From NCBI GenBank assembly GCA_021234155.1, contig JAJEKV010000309.1, positions 188,001 through 252,000 of the forward strand: a DNA stretch of 64,000 nt. The letters run 5' to 3'. The DNA is from Isoetes taiwanensis. Lineage: Eukaryota; Streptophyta; Lycopodiopsida; Isoetales; Isoetaceae. Below, in pieces: positions 1-9,865 of this stretch (positions within the stretch are counted from its first letter, which is position 1; every line of letters begins with the position of its first letter). Both the position numbers and the translations under genes were made by a program. The notes beneath the pieces are model-generated. The model did no database searches, had not been told where the DNA came from, and was given only the letters and a program-made list of their open reading frames with translations.

Positions 1-271
1 AGTTGCATGGCTTTGTACGTACCAAAGGAACACGGACGCATGTAGACATGAGACATCTTAACAATCTATTGAAACATATCGAATAGTTAGACGAGATAAT
101 TCGTATATGAAGTCGTCTTGGCCCGGAAAGGAGAATTACATTACAAGAAGGTCGGTACAACATTCATAAAAATCAAACCATTATATGGGGAATCCCATTA
201 TGATTTTTGCAAGAAAAAGTTGTGTCAAATGCATATATGTTTGAACTCAACTTAAGATAAAATATTACTTC

Positions 272-1140
272 TTATTCATTGGACATCAAACTCTCATCCA
301 AAAGATCATTTTGAAGGTCCTCCCATTCATCATTATCTAGTGGTAAAAGTACCCTCCGTCGCATGTTTGGATACTGAGGCTCGATATTTTCTTCCTCTTC
401 AACATAATCTTCATGTGCCACTGGCGAGAGCATTGGTGAGCTCAAACTTGTTCCCTCTTCAGCTTCATAGTTTTCATTGCTTGTTCCCGCTTGAGTTTCA
501 TAATCTTCTCCAATGTGTGTCGATCGAACAAATGGAGTAATATAGGCCTTGAGATGACGAGGGAGTTCGTCAGCCAAGTCATTTTTTGTTTCACATGCAT
601 GAGCAAGATCATGTGAGCTACTTTTAAAATGGCTCTTTACTTTACTAGTCAATTTACTTCCCCTAGTGAGATATCTCTTAACATCTTGAGTGTCACTTGA
701 GCTAGAACTAGAATTGGAGCTAGGACTCAAGGGGAATACATGAAGTGATTCGGGTGAGAATGAACAAGGAAGAATATCTAATGTATCGCCATGATCGGGA
801 TTTTTATTAAGTATTTCCAAATACTACAACAATCATAAACAAGTATATTAGACATGTTCCATAAAAAAAGTAAAAGAATGCGCACTCTTACCTCGTCTAC
901 TTCTTGCCGTGCTTTCAATTCATGCTCCAATGGAGATGGAGCATTTGGCATCAAACCATGTCTCTGTTTATGTTGTTGTCTAGTGCTATACTTTCTTCTA
1001 CTTGTGCCTTTGCATTGGTTACACCAACAATGGTCGTATTGCCTTGCAAGCCGCTCCAATGGATCATCTCGGGGCCAATCTTTAGCTTTACTTCCACTAC
1101 TCGATCGAGATAATGAAGTGGCCCTATTCGTAGTGAGCAA
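272..1140 (-). CDS. Transposon-borne two-exon protein with CxxC/HxxxH motif (copy 1)
   Basis: Two exons join in frame: 1140-892 then 823-272, with donor GAG|GTAAGA and acceptor TTGTAG. The first exon has a basic, serine-rich start and a CWCNQCKG stretch followed about 14 residues later by HKQRHG, a possible C2H2-type zinc-binding unit. The second exon carries a poly-serine run, then an acidic tail ending in NDEWEDLQNDLLDESLMSNE. CACTA-type transposons encode accessory proteins with small Cys/His motifs near the N-terminus, and a CACTA end lies in the window, so a transposase-accessory role is my inference. I do not recognise the family, and a start exon further upstream is likely because the ORF opens at a TTG. 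The exons are intact in both copies. Confidence 0.55.
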
Positions 1141-1201
1141 CTAAATATGCATGTAGTGATGATATAGATACAAAACAAATGAAAGAAAGAGCTCAAACCT
1201 T

Positions 1202-1330
1202 ATTGGCGAGAAGTCGTTAATCATCGGCGTTGAAGATCGAGTATTTGATGACTCGGAGTCATGATCACAGTCAGTGGAATCATCTGAATTAGTCATCCCA
1301 ATTTGATTCTGCAATAGCTCACATAGCTGA
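1202..1330 (-). CDS. Possible upstream exon of the CxxC/HxxxH gene (copy 1)
   Basis: An open stretch on the minus strand encodes an acidic, serine-rich segment (MTNSDDSTDCDHDSESSN and onward to NDFSPI). It ends at a plausible AG|GTTTGA donor about 60 bp before the next exon, whose acceptor would be TATTTAG. The join as read leaves the next exon in the wrong frame, so either a one-base error or a different donor is needed. The matching stretch in copy 2 (about 14,165-14,300) contains further small changes. Confidence 0.25.
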
Positions 1331-1385
1331 AGACGAGCACTAGCATACCCTAAAAACCCTAATAAGTAACCCCAATCCAATTTTT

Positions 1386-1545
1386 TTTTCCCCAATTTTT
1401 CTGACGATTATTGAAAATGTGACGAAACAGCGTTAGTTTATCCGTCACAATTTTCGTCAGAAATTTTTTCTATTTATTTATACGTGTCACACTTAATTTA
1501 TTCTATTTTCGTCACACTTAACCATTTTCGGGAGATTTACATTTA
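1386..1545. repeat. Short TGACG/CGTCA-rich stretch (copy 1)
   Basis: Several TGACG or CGTCA motifs (TCTGACGATT, GTGACGAAA, CCGTCACA, TTCGTCAG, TTTCGTCACAC) lie just upstream of the minus-strand gene. The same motif family fills the subterminal arrays at 12,698-12,905 and 32,948-33,340. The matching stretch in copy 2 (14,350-14,480) has several of these motifs altered. Confidence 0.6.
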
Positions 1546-1559
1546 GGTAAAACCACAGC

Positions 1560-3001
1560 CATTTTCGCGTCCCGACTTCTTTCCCATTTTGGCGACTTCA
1601 AACTCTTCTGTGGCAATCAGAACGGAAAATGGAAGCGCTTGTGGCGATCGGAAGGGCAAATCGAGGCGCCTCCTTGTGATTTAGAGAGGTAAATTCATTT
1701 GTTTTAAGCCTCTGGCATAATTTATAGCAGACAAAATTATTGTCTTTGCTTCAAGATTCATCTTTTCTTTTCTTTTCTTCAAGACTCGTCATTCTTTTCT
1801 TTTCTTCTGCATCTGTCTCCTTGGTCTTCTTCTGCAATCTTCCCAAAAAATCTAGTCTGAGCATTATATTGCAGCCAAAGTGCAAGTTGCAGAATGCAAT
1901 GCATTTGCAGCTTTCTCAACCTAGCCATCTTTCCAACTTTCTCCTTTTAACGTGGCTGCCATGAAGAACCGGGAGCGTAAAAGGCAAATGAAGGTAGCTT
2001 ACCATTTTAATTGAGTTCCTTAAGCTATGCTTTTTGTTGTTTCTGTGAGTGTTTGTAAGATATAACATCTCCTTGGTAATTGATGCTATGCAACTGCACA
2101 GAAACAACAATGATTCATTAGAAGATTTTGCTGGCTTGTATGAGCAGGACTCAGGACCAGATATACTTTAGAAGAAAGATTTTAATTGAGCAACACCCAA
2201 GACCAAATACTTTAACAGATAGATTTTATTTAGAAAAACAAATAGATTTCCATCTTTCTATCAACATTAACTGGTGGAGTACAGGTAATGCGCAAACTGC
2301 GGTTGCTAGTCTTCAAGGCACTTTGTCAAAACCAAGATTTCATTCAATCATGATGTTTACATTTCATTGCATTTCATTTTTGCTGACATTTCATTGCAAT
2401 CATGATGTTTACATTCTTTGACAGAGTGCTAATGATATTTTTCTCATTTCAGGAGAAAAATAAGGAGAAAAAGAACATGGAAATGCATGAAACTATTCAA
2501 GATCTTGGCAGTGGCGTGGTGAGTGTCTTTGCGATGTTAATCAATTTGTGCTCGAGGGAGATCACGGATGGTGCGGATGTCAATAATTTAGAGTTAGATG
2601 AGGTTATTTGTTTAGGATTGGATAAGTTTGGTCAAGAAGGTGATGCTTTCTTTCTTTATCAGCTCTCTTTTTTATAAATGTTGTTGCCCATCTTGTTGTT
2701 TCATTTCGTTGTCTTTGCTTTACATACTTCTACACACGGAAATAAAGCGAGGCCGCAAAACCCATGTATTATATTAACAATCGAATATGCGGAAAATGGC
2801 CTTTATGACAAAGGGGCCAAGCTTCCAAGCAAGGCAAATGTTTGCAGTGCCAAGATCTTCGTCACAACTCCAAGCAATTAGTTTGAGCCCATTACAGCAG
2901 CCCCATTACAGTCTCGTCACATCAGAATATGATCCAGATGGAAGCTATGTAATCAATCCTAATGGACCATGCCGGACGCTGGAGTTCAGAAAGATAGTTC
3001 A
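1560..3001 (+). pseudogene. Unidentified plus-strand gene fragment with exon-like blocks (copy 1)
   Basis: Several exon-like blocks carry plausible splice sites. An ATG at 1,629 runs to a donor at 1,690. MKNRERKRQMK ends at a donor at 1,993. A block after ACAG at about 2,101 reads NNNDSLEDFAGLYEQDSG. A block from 2,477 encodes MEMHETIQD followed by an acidic segment ending FGQEGD. The last block, from about 2,840, encodes a Gln/Ser-rich segment then YDPDGSYVINPNGPCRTLEF and ends in CAG|GTGAGC. The blocks do not join in one frame here. Copy 2 reads the acidic segment better (FADVNQFVLEGDADGADVNN), so part of the damage is likely technical. I do not recognise the protein. The position inside a transposon suggests a captured host gene. 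Confidence 0.4.
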
Positions 3002-3129
3002 GGTGAGCGATCATTGTTGTGTTTGTCTTTTTTTTCAAGCATGTGCCTGAACCTTTCTCTGGTACTAATACTATTGCCTTGTAGTTCACATGAGATTTTT
3101 GCTGCTGAATTATGTCTCGGCACATGACA

Positions 3130-3315
3130 AGAAGATAAGATAAGATAATCATTGTAACGTCCACGGAAGCCCATCCGGGCTTATGGGACCAAGTACATGG
3201 GGGACCGAAGTCCTGGACCGAAGTCCAAACAAGAACATGGGCCAAAGCCCTTAAACAAAAGCACAACGTGAGCAAAAGCACAATCACCATGGCCCGGATT
3301 AAAAACCACGGGAAA
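3130..3315 (-). mobile_element. 5'-truncated LINE 3' end (copy 1)
   Basis: On the minus strand this segment ends with a TTATC-type simple tail (plus strand AGATAAGATAAGATAA). Just upstream is a GTCCCATAAGCCC...GGGCTTCCGTGGAC stem-loop. The same arrangement occurs at 36,240-36,358 and 44,460-44,530 with different but still paired stem bases. That is the layout of a plant LINE 3' UTR. No coding part remains and the 5' truncation point is not visible. Confidence 0.6.
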
Positions 3316-3339
3316 ACCATTACCGAGGATGATTATGGC

Positions 3340-4150
3340 TGCTCACAAATCCAAAATCCATGTTGTTTGCAAAAGCAACAAGCATACCTCCAAAAACAAA
3401 CCTTCACCAAACGCCCCCAAACCGTAACCTCTTCACGGTGATTCTAGAAATGCTGGGCGGACGCATGCATGCGCTAAATCTCCATCTTCACGCTGATCCA
3501 CATGCATCTACATGCCCGCCACATGCATCCATAAAATTTTGAAGGCTGAATCCGGGAATCGCGATGCAATAGATCCGGAAGCCAAAACACCCGAAGCTTC
3601 GGGGAAGGCGGTGCCCAAGGAAAATCAGGGGAAGTCGCCGGAGGAGATGCCTCCCTCAAGCTCTCAAGCATGCTCTCAGGCGCTCATGCGCTCAGGCATG
3701 CTCAGGTACGACGCCACCCTTCACCTCCCGACTCCTCCCGGCGCGCTCCGTGAGACGCCAACAACGCCACCCTTCACCTTTGGCCGCCAGAGCGGCTTCG
3801 AGGGCCCAGGTGTTTGAACTTGGATTTGAACGCACTCTTGACATCACTATGATGAAGGTGAGCAGTTCGACAAACATGTTTTATATGCTTATTAGCTTTA
3901 TGCGTAGTATTGTTTTCTGGCATTATATAAGATGTGTCTGTGGCATATTGCTGTGTGTATATTAGTTAAAATTTGGTTTTTGAACACAGATGATATTCTA
4001 CAGGAGGAATTAGTCGCCGGAATGAGAAAAAGTAAGGACCTTTCATACTTCTATTTGGTTTCTATAGGAGAGGATATTTCAGTTGAAAGTAGTTGGCAGT
4101 CACTAGGAACAAACAAGCCAGGACTGCCTCTATCCCCTGGAAGGGGTTCA
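3340..4150. other. Spacer with GC-rich captured-looking segment (copy 1)
   Basis: No protein is supportable here. The 3,460-3,800 part is GC-rich with repeated GCATGC and CTCAGG motifs and resembles a captured 5' region or coding piece. Around 3,826-3,860 a block ends in ATGATGAAG|GTGAGC, a good splice donor. The copy 2 equivalent (16,290-17,090) differs by many small indels, so frames cannot be trusted. Confidence 0.3.
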
Positions 4151-4680
4151 TGAGAAAATTCAGCTTCATTAATCAACCTGAACCTGCATTTGAATAGCAC
4201 AATTCGAAATTTACACTGAAGATCTCTCCTCCATTTCCATTTGCCGAACAAAACTGTGCATGCAAAACTGTCCATCATTTACTAGCAGCTTCACCCAATC
4301 TGTCAAATCCACAGCTCCAGAGTTTCCTGATATGATATCACCAGCACCTTTGCCACTCAATATCTCCATTAATATTACTCCAAATGCATAGACATCAGCT
4401 TTCAATGTTGGCTTTGGCTTTCTTCGCAGCGGCAAGCTTCGGGTGCTCGATATCCGAAAGTGCTCCAACGATTGAGGATCGATTTCTTTGTCAATGAGAG
4501 GTCATTAATTGATGGATGCAAGAATCGATGAAAAGTCGGCGGTTGGATCACTTCCATCTAGTAAGACATTTGTGGCCTTGAGGTTGCCATGTGGCAATCG
4601 GTGTTTGTGATGCAAATAATTTAAGCCACGAGCAATGTCTGCTGCTATTTGAAGGCGTTGTGGCCATGTCAATAATGGAT
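4150..4680 (-). pseudogene. Captured LRR receptor-kinase fragment, GHR1-like (copy 1)
   Basis: Read on the minus strand from 4,680 down, the DNA encodes part of a plant receptor-like kinase domain. WPQRLQ is followed by IAADIARGLNYLHHKH, the catalytic-loop equivalent HGNLKATNVLLDG, a short disrupted stretch, GYRAPE, then LKADVYAFGVILMEILSG, AGDIISG and AVDLTDWV. The HGNLK form (Gly-Asn in place of the usual Arg-Asp) and the AGD(I/V)ISG...VDLTDWV signature belong to the LRR-RLK group around Arabidopsis GHR1 (At4g20940) and At5g10020. Only subdomains about VIb to IX are present, with frameshifts near GYRAPE and no LRR, membrane span or ATP-binding lobe. It lies inside the duplicated transposon, so I read it as a captured fragment that cannot make a kinase. 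Confidence 0.8.
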
Positions 4681-4689
4681 ATCATCGTC

Positions 4690-4994
4690 CAGATCTTTCT
4701 GCAAAAGAGAAGGTTTTGTTAAAACTATGGCGAGAAACAGATAAGACTCTGCAGGTAATTCTGTTAAAGTCTCACGAGCTGTCAAAAATGTTACCATCTC
4801 ATATCTTTTGAAATATTTTGGGTTTTCATAACTTATTTGATGTTTATTCAGATAAGATCTTCATGAATTTCTCAAGACTCTATATCCTCCTGGCTTTGAA
4901 TAGACTAGAAAGCACAATTTCATTAATTATGGACAATACCTGAATTTATGGACCATTTTTTAGTAGACTTGGATGAATGACTCATTTTCATACA
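4690..4994. other. AT-rich spacer between kinase fragment and transposon ORF (copy 1)
   Basis: No ORF or recognisable element is seen. The matching copy 2 stretch (about 17,665-17,945) is nearly identical, with no CAG/CTG-type disturbance beyond the first 50 bases. Confidence 0.5.
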
Positions 4995-7900
4995 CTAGTT
5001 GACATCCCCTGCGAGTGCTGCATATGCCTCAGCAGCATGCACGGGTATCTTAATAGTATTAGGTATCTTCTTCTTGTTTGATGGCTCCCAAGCGTAGTCG
5101 ATAGTCTCCACTTCTATGCGGTCACTTGCAGTCGTTGGCCTCCATCTCTTCTTTCAACAATTGGCATAATTAGCTGGGTAGACTTGGTTCCTCACTGGGA
5201 TTGGCTCCCACCAAGTCACCAGAATAGTCTCAAAGTTCTCCTTCTTATCATCCATTTGTGGGTCCTCAGTAGCTAGGCCCACCCAAGTTGGCACAAAGAC
5301 ATCATCGATGCGTGCCATAATAAACATACCTTTCTTCAAATCTTTGTATGGGTTGAATTCCGGCGGTTTGTCCTTCCAGGGCCGACATAAGGAGGAGTGA
5401 TAGTAGCAATTGGCTCTACCACTACTGACTACATGAGGTGGAGCTTGTGCTTGCCTAGTACATGGCGAAGTCATTATAAGTGCCTTCGATCCACGCTGAT
5501 GTTCCCCGAAGTTCTTGCAAGAGTTTCATCCAATATTCAATCGTGGCCGTGAAACGTGCCGGTAGTTGGCGTTTCTGGAGCACCTTTGTTAGACGTTGAA
5601 CAAGCAACCCAATGCAATATATGCTTGTGGATCTTGTTTTCGCAAGAGCCAAGGTCCTTCACCCATTTCTTGGGAGGAAGCAGCTTAGGATATCCAAGCG
5701 GCATCATGGGCTTCCGTCCTCTTTTTCTTTCCACATTTTTATTCCATTCCAACAAACCAATCCGGTAAGTGGGTCTAGTTTTTGTAATACATGGTGGCCA
5801 ATCACCATTCATAGCGAATCTGAAAGTTAGAGGGGTGGTATGACCTGTCAATCTATCATCCCCATCCGGTATGTAGCCTTCTATAAAACCCTTCCAATCC
5901 GGAACTTTGTCAACAACATAGGGGACGGGGTGTATTCAAGTTGCATTTGTGGAATTCATACAATGGTTCGGCATTGTGAGCACCTACGCCTTCTTTAAAG
6001 ATGTAGAGAAGTTACCAAACAAGGCATCGATATCATCATGTGTGTGACCAGGGCATCATGAACCCTAGCTCAATCTCTTCAAACACACCAAGATATACTA
6101 GGTAAGAAAGATAGGAGAAGACATACCTATTCTTGTTACGTCCCGAGATCATCGTTGTCCGGTTTTGCAAATAAAGTATCTTGGGCAGAGGCTTCAATGA
6201 TGGTCCCCGTGTGTGGGCAAATTAAGCGGTATCTTTGGTATTGGATAGTGACAACTTTGACTCCAAGGCCGTTGTGTCTCGCGAATGAGGAGACCCATTT
6301 TGGAGCGAGATGATTCGGGAGCGGCGGGTGGCCTCCTCGCATACTCGTGCCCCATCTCTAATCTCTTCAAGATGCTATTCAAAGAACCTACATGGAAGTT
6401 GGAGTCATCGGCCATAAGTCCGGGGCAAAGTTTCCATAAGATCCATTCCCATGACCATGAGTCAATGCACCGGTCAATGTCGTTTTCAGCTTGTCAAGTC
6501 TCCGAGAGACTTTACAGATTGTTGCAATTTTGGAATCATTGTTTTGGCTTGATCCATTTTGTCGTGAATAATACAAAGATATTGGGGATACTGTGGGAGT
6601 ATAATCTCCACGACCCGATCGCGTGTGCGACCACGAGGCCCGCTTTCGAGTCTATCGCTCTTCTTTCATCATGCAACAGCCTCCTCTCTCCTTCATCTTT
6701 GGTCTTCGCGAACCCGTGACGGATCACCTCACATGTATCGCATTTGGAGAATGCAATTTTCTTTCGCGAGTCTTGGCGTCCGGAGAACCTCGCCTCCACG
6801 TTCTATGAAAACACATGGGTGATACCTTCTTGCCGGTCAATGCCACAACCCTGCATTAACCTCTTCTAGAATCTTTGGACTTCATTAAACATTGCGAGGC
6901 AACTTCACGACATTCTCTCTTATCCCTCCTCGTTTCTCTTGCTACGGTGGGGCAAGGATTCACCGTTCTCCCTCACGAACATGGAAAACACGGCCTCACA
7001 TGCCAACGTCGAGGAGCGAGGCTTCAAGGTGCCCGGTTACCATGTTCGGCCTTGCGTGCACCCTCAAGAAATTGGGCCTTCCATTTCGGATACGCGCCCG
7101 ACTTTGAGATCCCGAGACCAAGGTACCACGCCTTTTCGCGAAAGCGAGATTCCCCTGCAAGCACCGGTCGTCCCACTCTTCGACCTTTCATGTTGTTGGC
7201 GAACATGTCATAAACAAAAGTAACCCTATCACTTGATTTCATGGCAAGGAATTCCTTTCGCCCCGTTAACAACTTGATTCCTAGAGAACGACACAACACC
7301 TATTCTTGCAACACAAGGTCCTCCCCGTAAGTGAGGATAGCATTACAGTGGTGAGGCGAGCAAGCTTTGGTGGCCTAACAACCTTCCCGGGTTGTCGGGA
7401 ATGAAAAGTGTAATGTCGTTTCTCATAATTTGGGTGCTTCGATGCTCGAGCTCCCCCGGCTGGACACAATATCGCTTCGCATTGCGGTCTTTGCGGTCAA
7501 TATCTCGAGACCTTTACTCCGTCAACACGAGGGCGAGGTCATTGCTCCATCTCACGAAGCATCCCCGGCCCGACACGCAAGCAACCCCGCAAACGGATGT
7601 TCACTTCGAAAGGGGAGGGAAACCTTCCGATTCTGATACTCCCACAAACTTGAAACCCAGAAACGGTCACAAAGCGCATCATCGGGGCGGTGAAAGATAT
7701 GAATCCCTTTCAGGCAATAATGGAGTCGCATGAGTGCCATATCTCACAATCCTTTTCAAGAAGGGTATATCTTGTCACGGTTGTGTCTCCTTCCCCCCAT
7801 TGTCCATTTGTCTTTTTTTGGGGACGTCATTAGCGGCAGCGACTCTCGAGCATCTTCACTTCTCCACGAACGAATGAGCCCCCGGCTCGCTATTGTGGTT

Positions 7901-8050
7901 GCATCACGGAGTTGGCGGGGAAGGGTGTGGTGGCCTTCGAACACTTCCTCCACACCCACGCCAAGTAGTCCTTTCGATATCTCCTTGAAGTGGCATTGTG
8001 TCATTTTGCCCCACAACTCCCTTTGCTACTAGATGTTCATTAAGGAAGAG
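4995..8050 (-). pseudogene. Decayed transposon ORF, minus strand (copy 1)
   Basis: Fragments of one long protein recur in all three minus-strand frames. From N to C they include LARLTT, KEFLAMKSSDRVTFVYDMFA, SNFHVGSLNSILKRLEMGHE, HTGTIIEASAQDTLF and a C-terminal domain KKGMFIMARIDD...PTWVGLATEDP...ILVTWWEP. The reading then continues past one stop to WRPTTASDRIEVETIDYAWE and ends at 4,995. The C-terminal part resembles the small BAH/chromo-like domains at the ends of some plant transposon proteins, but I cannot name the family. Copy 2 allows several breaks to be bridged. The reading is almost free of CAG and CTG, suggesting that base-calling errors account for many frameshifts. Confidence 0.55.
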
Positions 8051-8285
8051 ATACACAACCCGCACAAGGATTTCATTAGTGTTAAAATCGAGTAAGGAAG
8101 ACGAGAAAGCAATGCAAATGACTGGGGGGGACTCCCATTCAATGGTTACAAGGACAATAAAATTGGGTAGTGGTGCTTTTTACGTATGAGGTGTTTAGAT
8201 TCCCCTTGTATAAGGTTAGTATTGGATGCAGTGAGTCTCACAATGGGTAGAAAAGAAGGTTCTCACTCTGAAGAGGCCATATCCG

Positions 8286-8690
8286 CGCACAAATTGGGCG
8301 CCCAAATTTGTTATGGTGGTGGAGGAGGAGTAAAGTAGGCACACACTTGGCGTCGCCCAATTTAGCCGTCACCAAGAGAAAACACATTCGGAGATACCCC
8401 TGGCCCTTGGGACGGTTTCACCCTATCTGGTCATGTACAGAAAAGGGACAATATGGGCGACCGCCTAATTTGTCCCATTATTTGCAAATTGGGCCGCCCA
8501 ATTTGAACCGAATCAGCGCTTATATAAGGGTATTATTGATGCAGTCAGTCTCACAATGGGTACAAAAGAAGGTTGTCGCTCGAGCGGGGACATATCGCGC
8601 AAGACAAATTGGGCGCCGCCCTATTTGTTCGTGGTGGTTAAAGACACAATGAAGTAGGCAGAGACTTCGGCGCCCCAATTTAGTTGTCAC
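8286..8690. repeat. Cluster of AAATTGGGC/GCCCAATTT palindromes (copy 1, first cluster)
   Basis: Inverted repeats lie at 8,291-8,309 (AAATTGGGCGCCCAAATTT), 8,486-8,504 (AAATTGGGCCGCCCAATTT), about 8,606-8,626 (degenerate) and about 8,670. The bases between the TTGGG and CCCAA halves vary (CG, CCG, CGCCGC), as expected if the true centre is CAG or CTG and is miscalled. TTGGGC/GCCCAA also matches the plant site II (TGGGCY) element bound by TCP factors. A related cluster is in copy 2 at 21,200-21,580. Confidence 0.75.
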
Positions 8691-8699
8691 CAAGATAAA

Positions 8700-8984
8700 A
8701 CACCTTGAGATCTGATTTGCCCATCCGGGGCGGTTTCCTACCGTCACCTACACATACACACTAAGAGAACTAAGGAAGCGGAGACACTAACTGGAATTTA
8801 TCATTGAGCTCCCAAAACAAATACAATCGAGCATTGGAAGGGGCGACTACAAACAAGGGTTAATGGAGAAAATATAGGGCACACAAATCGTAGGCATGAC
8901 AATTTCAGGAAAAGGGCGGACGCGATCGAAATTTAGAGTTTATGTAAATGTGAGCGATGCCGGTTGAATGAGGAGGAGTAAATC
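8700..8984. other. Spacer without recognisable gene (copy 1)
   Basis: No convincing ORF is present. The matching copy 2 segment is about 21,610-21,900. Confidence 0.4.
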
Positions 8985-9085
8985 AAGGGTCAAGCCATGA
9001 AAAGGCGTGAATGGAAAGGTGTGAATGAACAGGCGTGCTTGAAGAGGTGCGAATGAACAGCCGTGAATGGAAAGGCGTGATTGAT
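8985..9085. repeat. Imperfect 14-15-bp minisatellite (copy 1)
   Basis: About six units of the type AAAGGCGTGAATGGA / AGGCGTGCTTGAAG / AGGTGCGAATGAAC follow one another. Copy 2 has the same array at 21,900-21,990. The open frames across it are repetitive (PFTPFH, LFIHTFPF) and are not considered coding. Confidence 0.65.
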
Positions 9086-9099
9086 AAAATCGGGTAACA

Positions 9100-9865
9100 T
9101 CACATTTGCAGCAATTACACATCGAGGTATGGCGAATTTAACTGTGGAGCAGCACAAACCTTTGGAGATCTCGTGGCCATGAATATGAATCGCTGAAGAT
9201 GTTTGCGTCTTGTAGAAAAGATAGTAGCCAAACAAGGCACTGCCAGAAAAACAACAGGTTTGAAGCGCATTTACATTTAAACATGAATTCCCCAAAATTT
9301 GAATGTAATTTCGGCCCAATTTTTAAAGTTAAATGTCCCACCTAATTTCGAAATAATGTGTCCGTCCCGGAACTTTGAAAAACGAGTTCCCGCCTAAAGC
9401 ACGTGCGACACGTGCATGACTCGAATTAATTTTGGGCGGGCTTTAAATGACAGATTTGAAATTCAAAAAATCCGCGCACTCATTATTAAGGTCCACAATT
9501 AATTCCTCACGCTCGAAGCCATCAACGGTCCATTTTTATTTCAAAGGGCCAAGCGCTTACATGCACGACACTTGTCTTCGCCCCAAGAGAGGTCCATAAC
9601 CCTTTAAAAGCCCCTCATTCTCCTCGACTGCAGATTTAGAAAATTCTGTGCTTCTTTGGCGCTTTGTGCTCCGCTAAACACTGTCGCCGCTTCATATTTC
9701 TTAGCCCGAAAGTCGTTCTCACCCAGACTATACTCCGAACCGGTGGCTTCCGGATCGAGCTCTTGGCCTTGTGTCTCGGCGCTTTTCGCCATCCCATTGG
9801 CGCCTTCTCTCTGCATTGACCTATCGCTCGGGTACCCCTGGTACACCAAGGAATTCTAGCGGTTG
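9100..9865. promoter_or_regulatory. Upstream region of the plus-strand transposon ORF (copy 1)
   Basis: No gene is supportable between 9,100 and 9,860. A TTTAAAAG box at about 9,602 lies about 265 bp before the first in-frame ATG at 9,866. It is followed by a CT-rich leader (CCCCTCATTCTCCTCGACTG). The same features occur in copy 2 at about 22,508. This could be the promoter and leader of the plus-strand ORF. The call rests on position and base composition only. Confidence 0.25.

Noticed and set aside
1961-1993. bZIP basic region (MKNRERKRQMK)
   Set aside because: Only eleven residues match loosely, and no leucine zipper or conserved Asn-Arg spacing follows in the next exon-like block.
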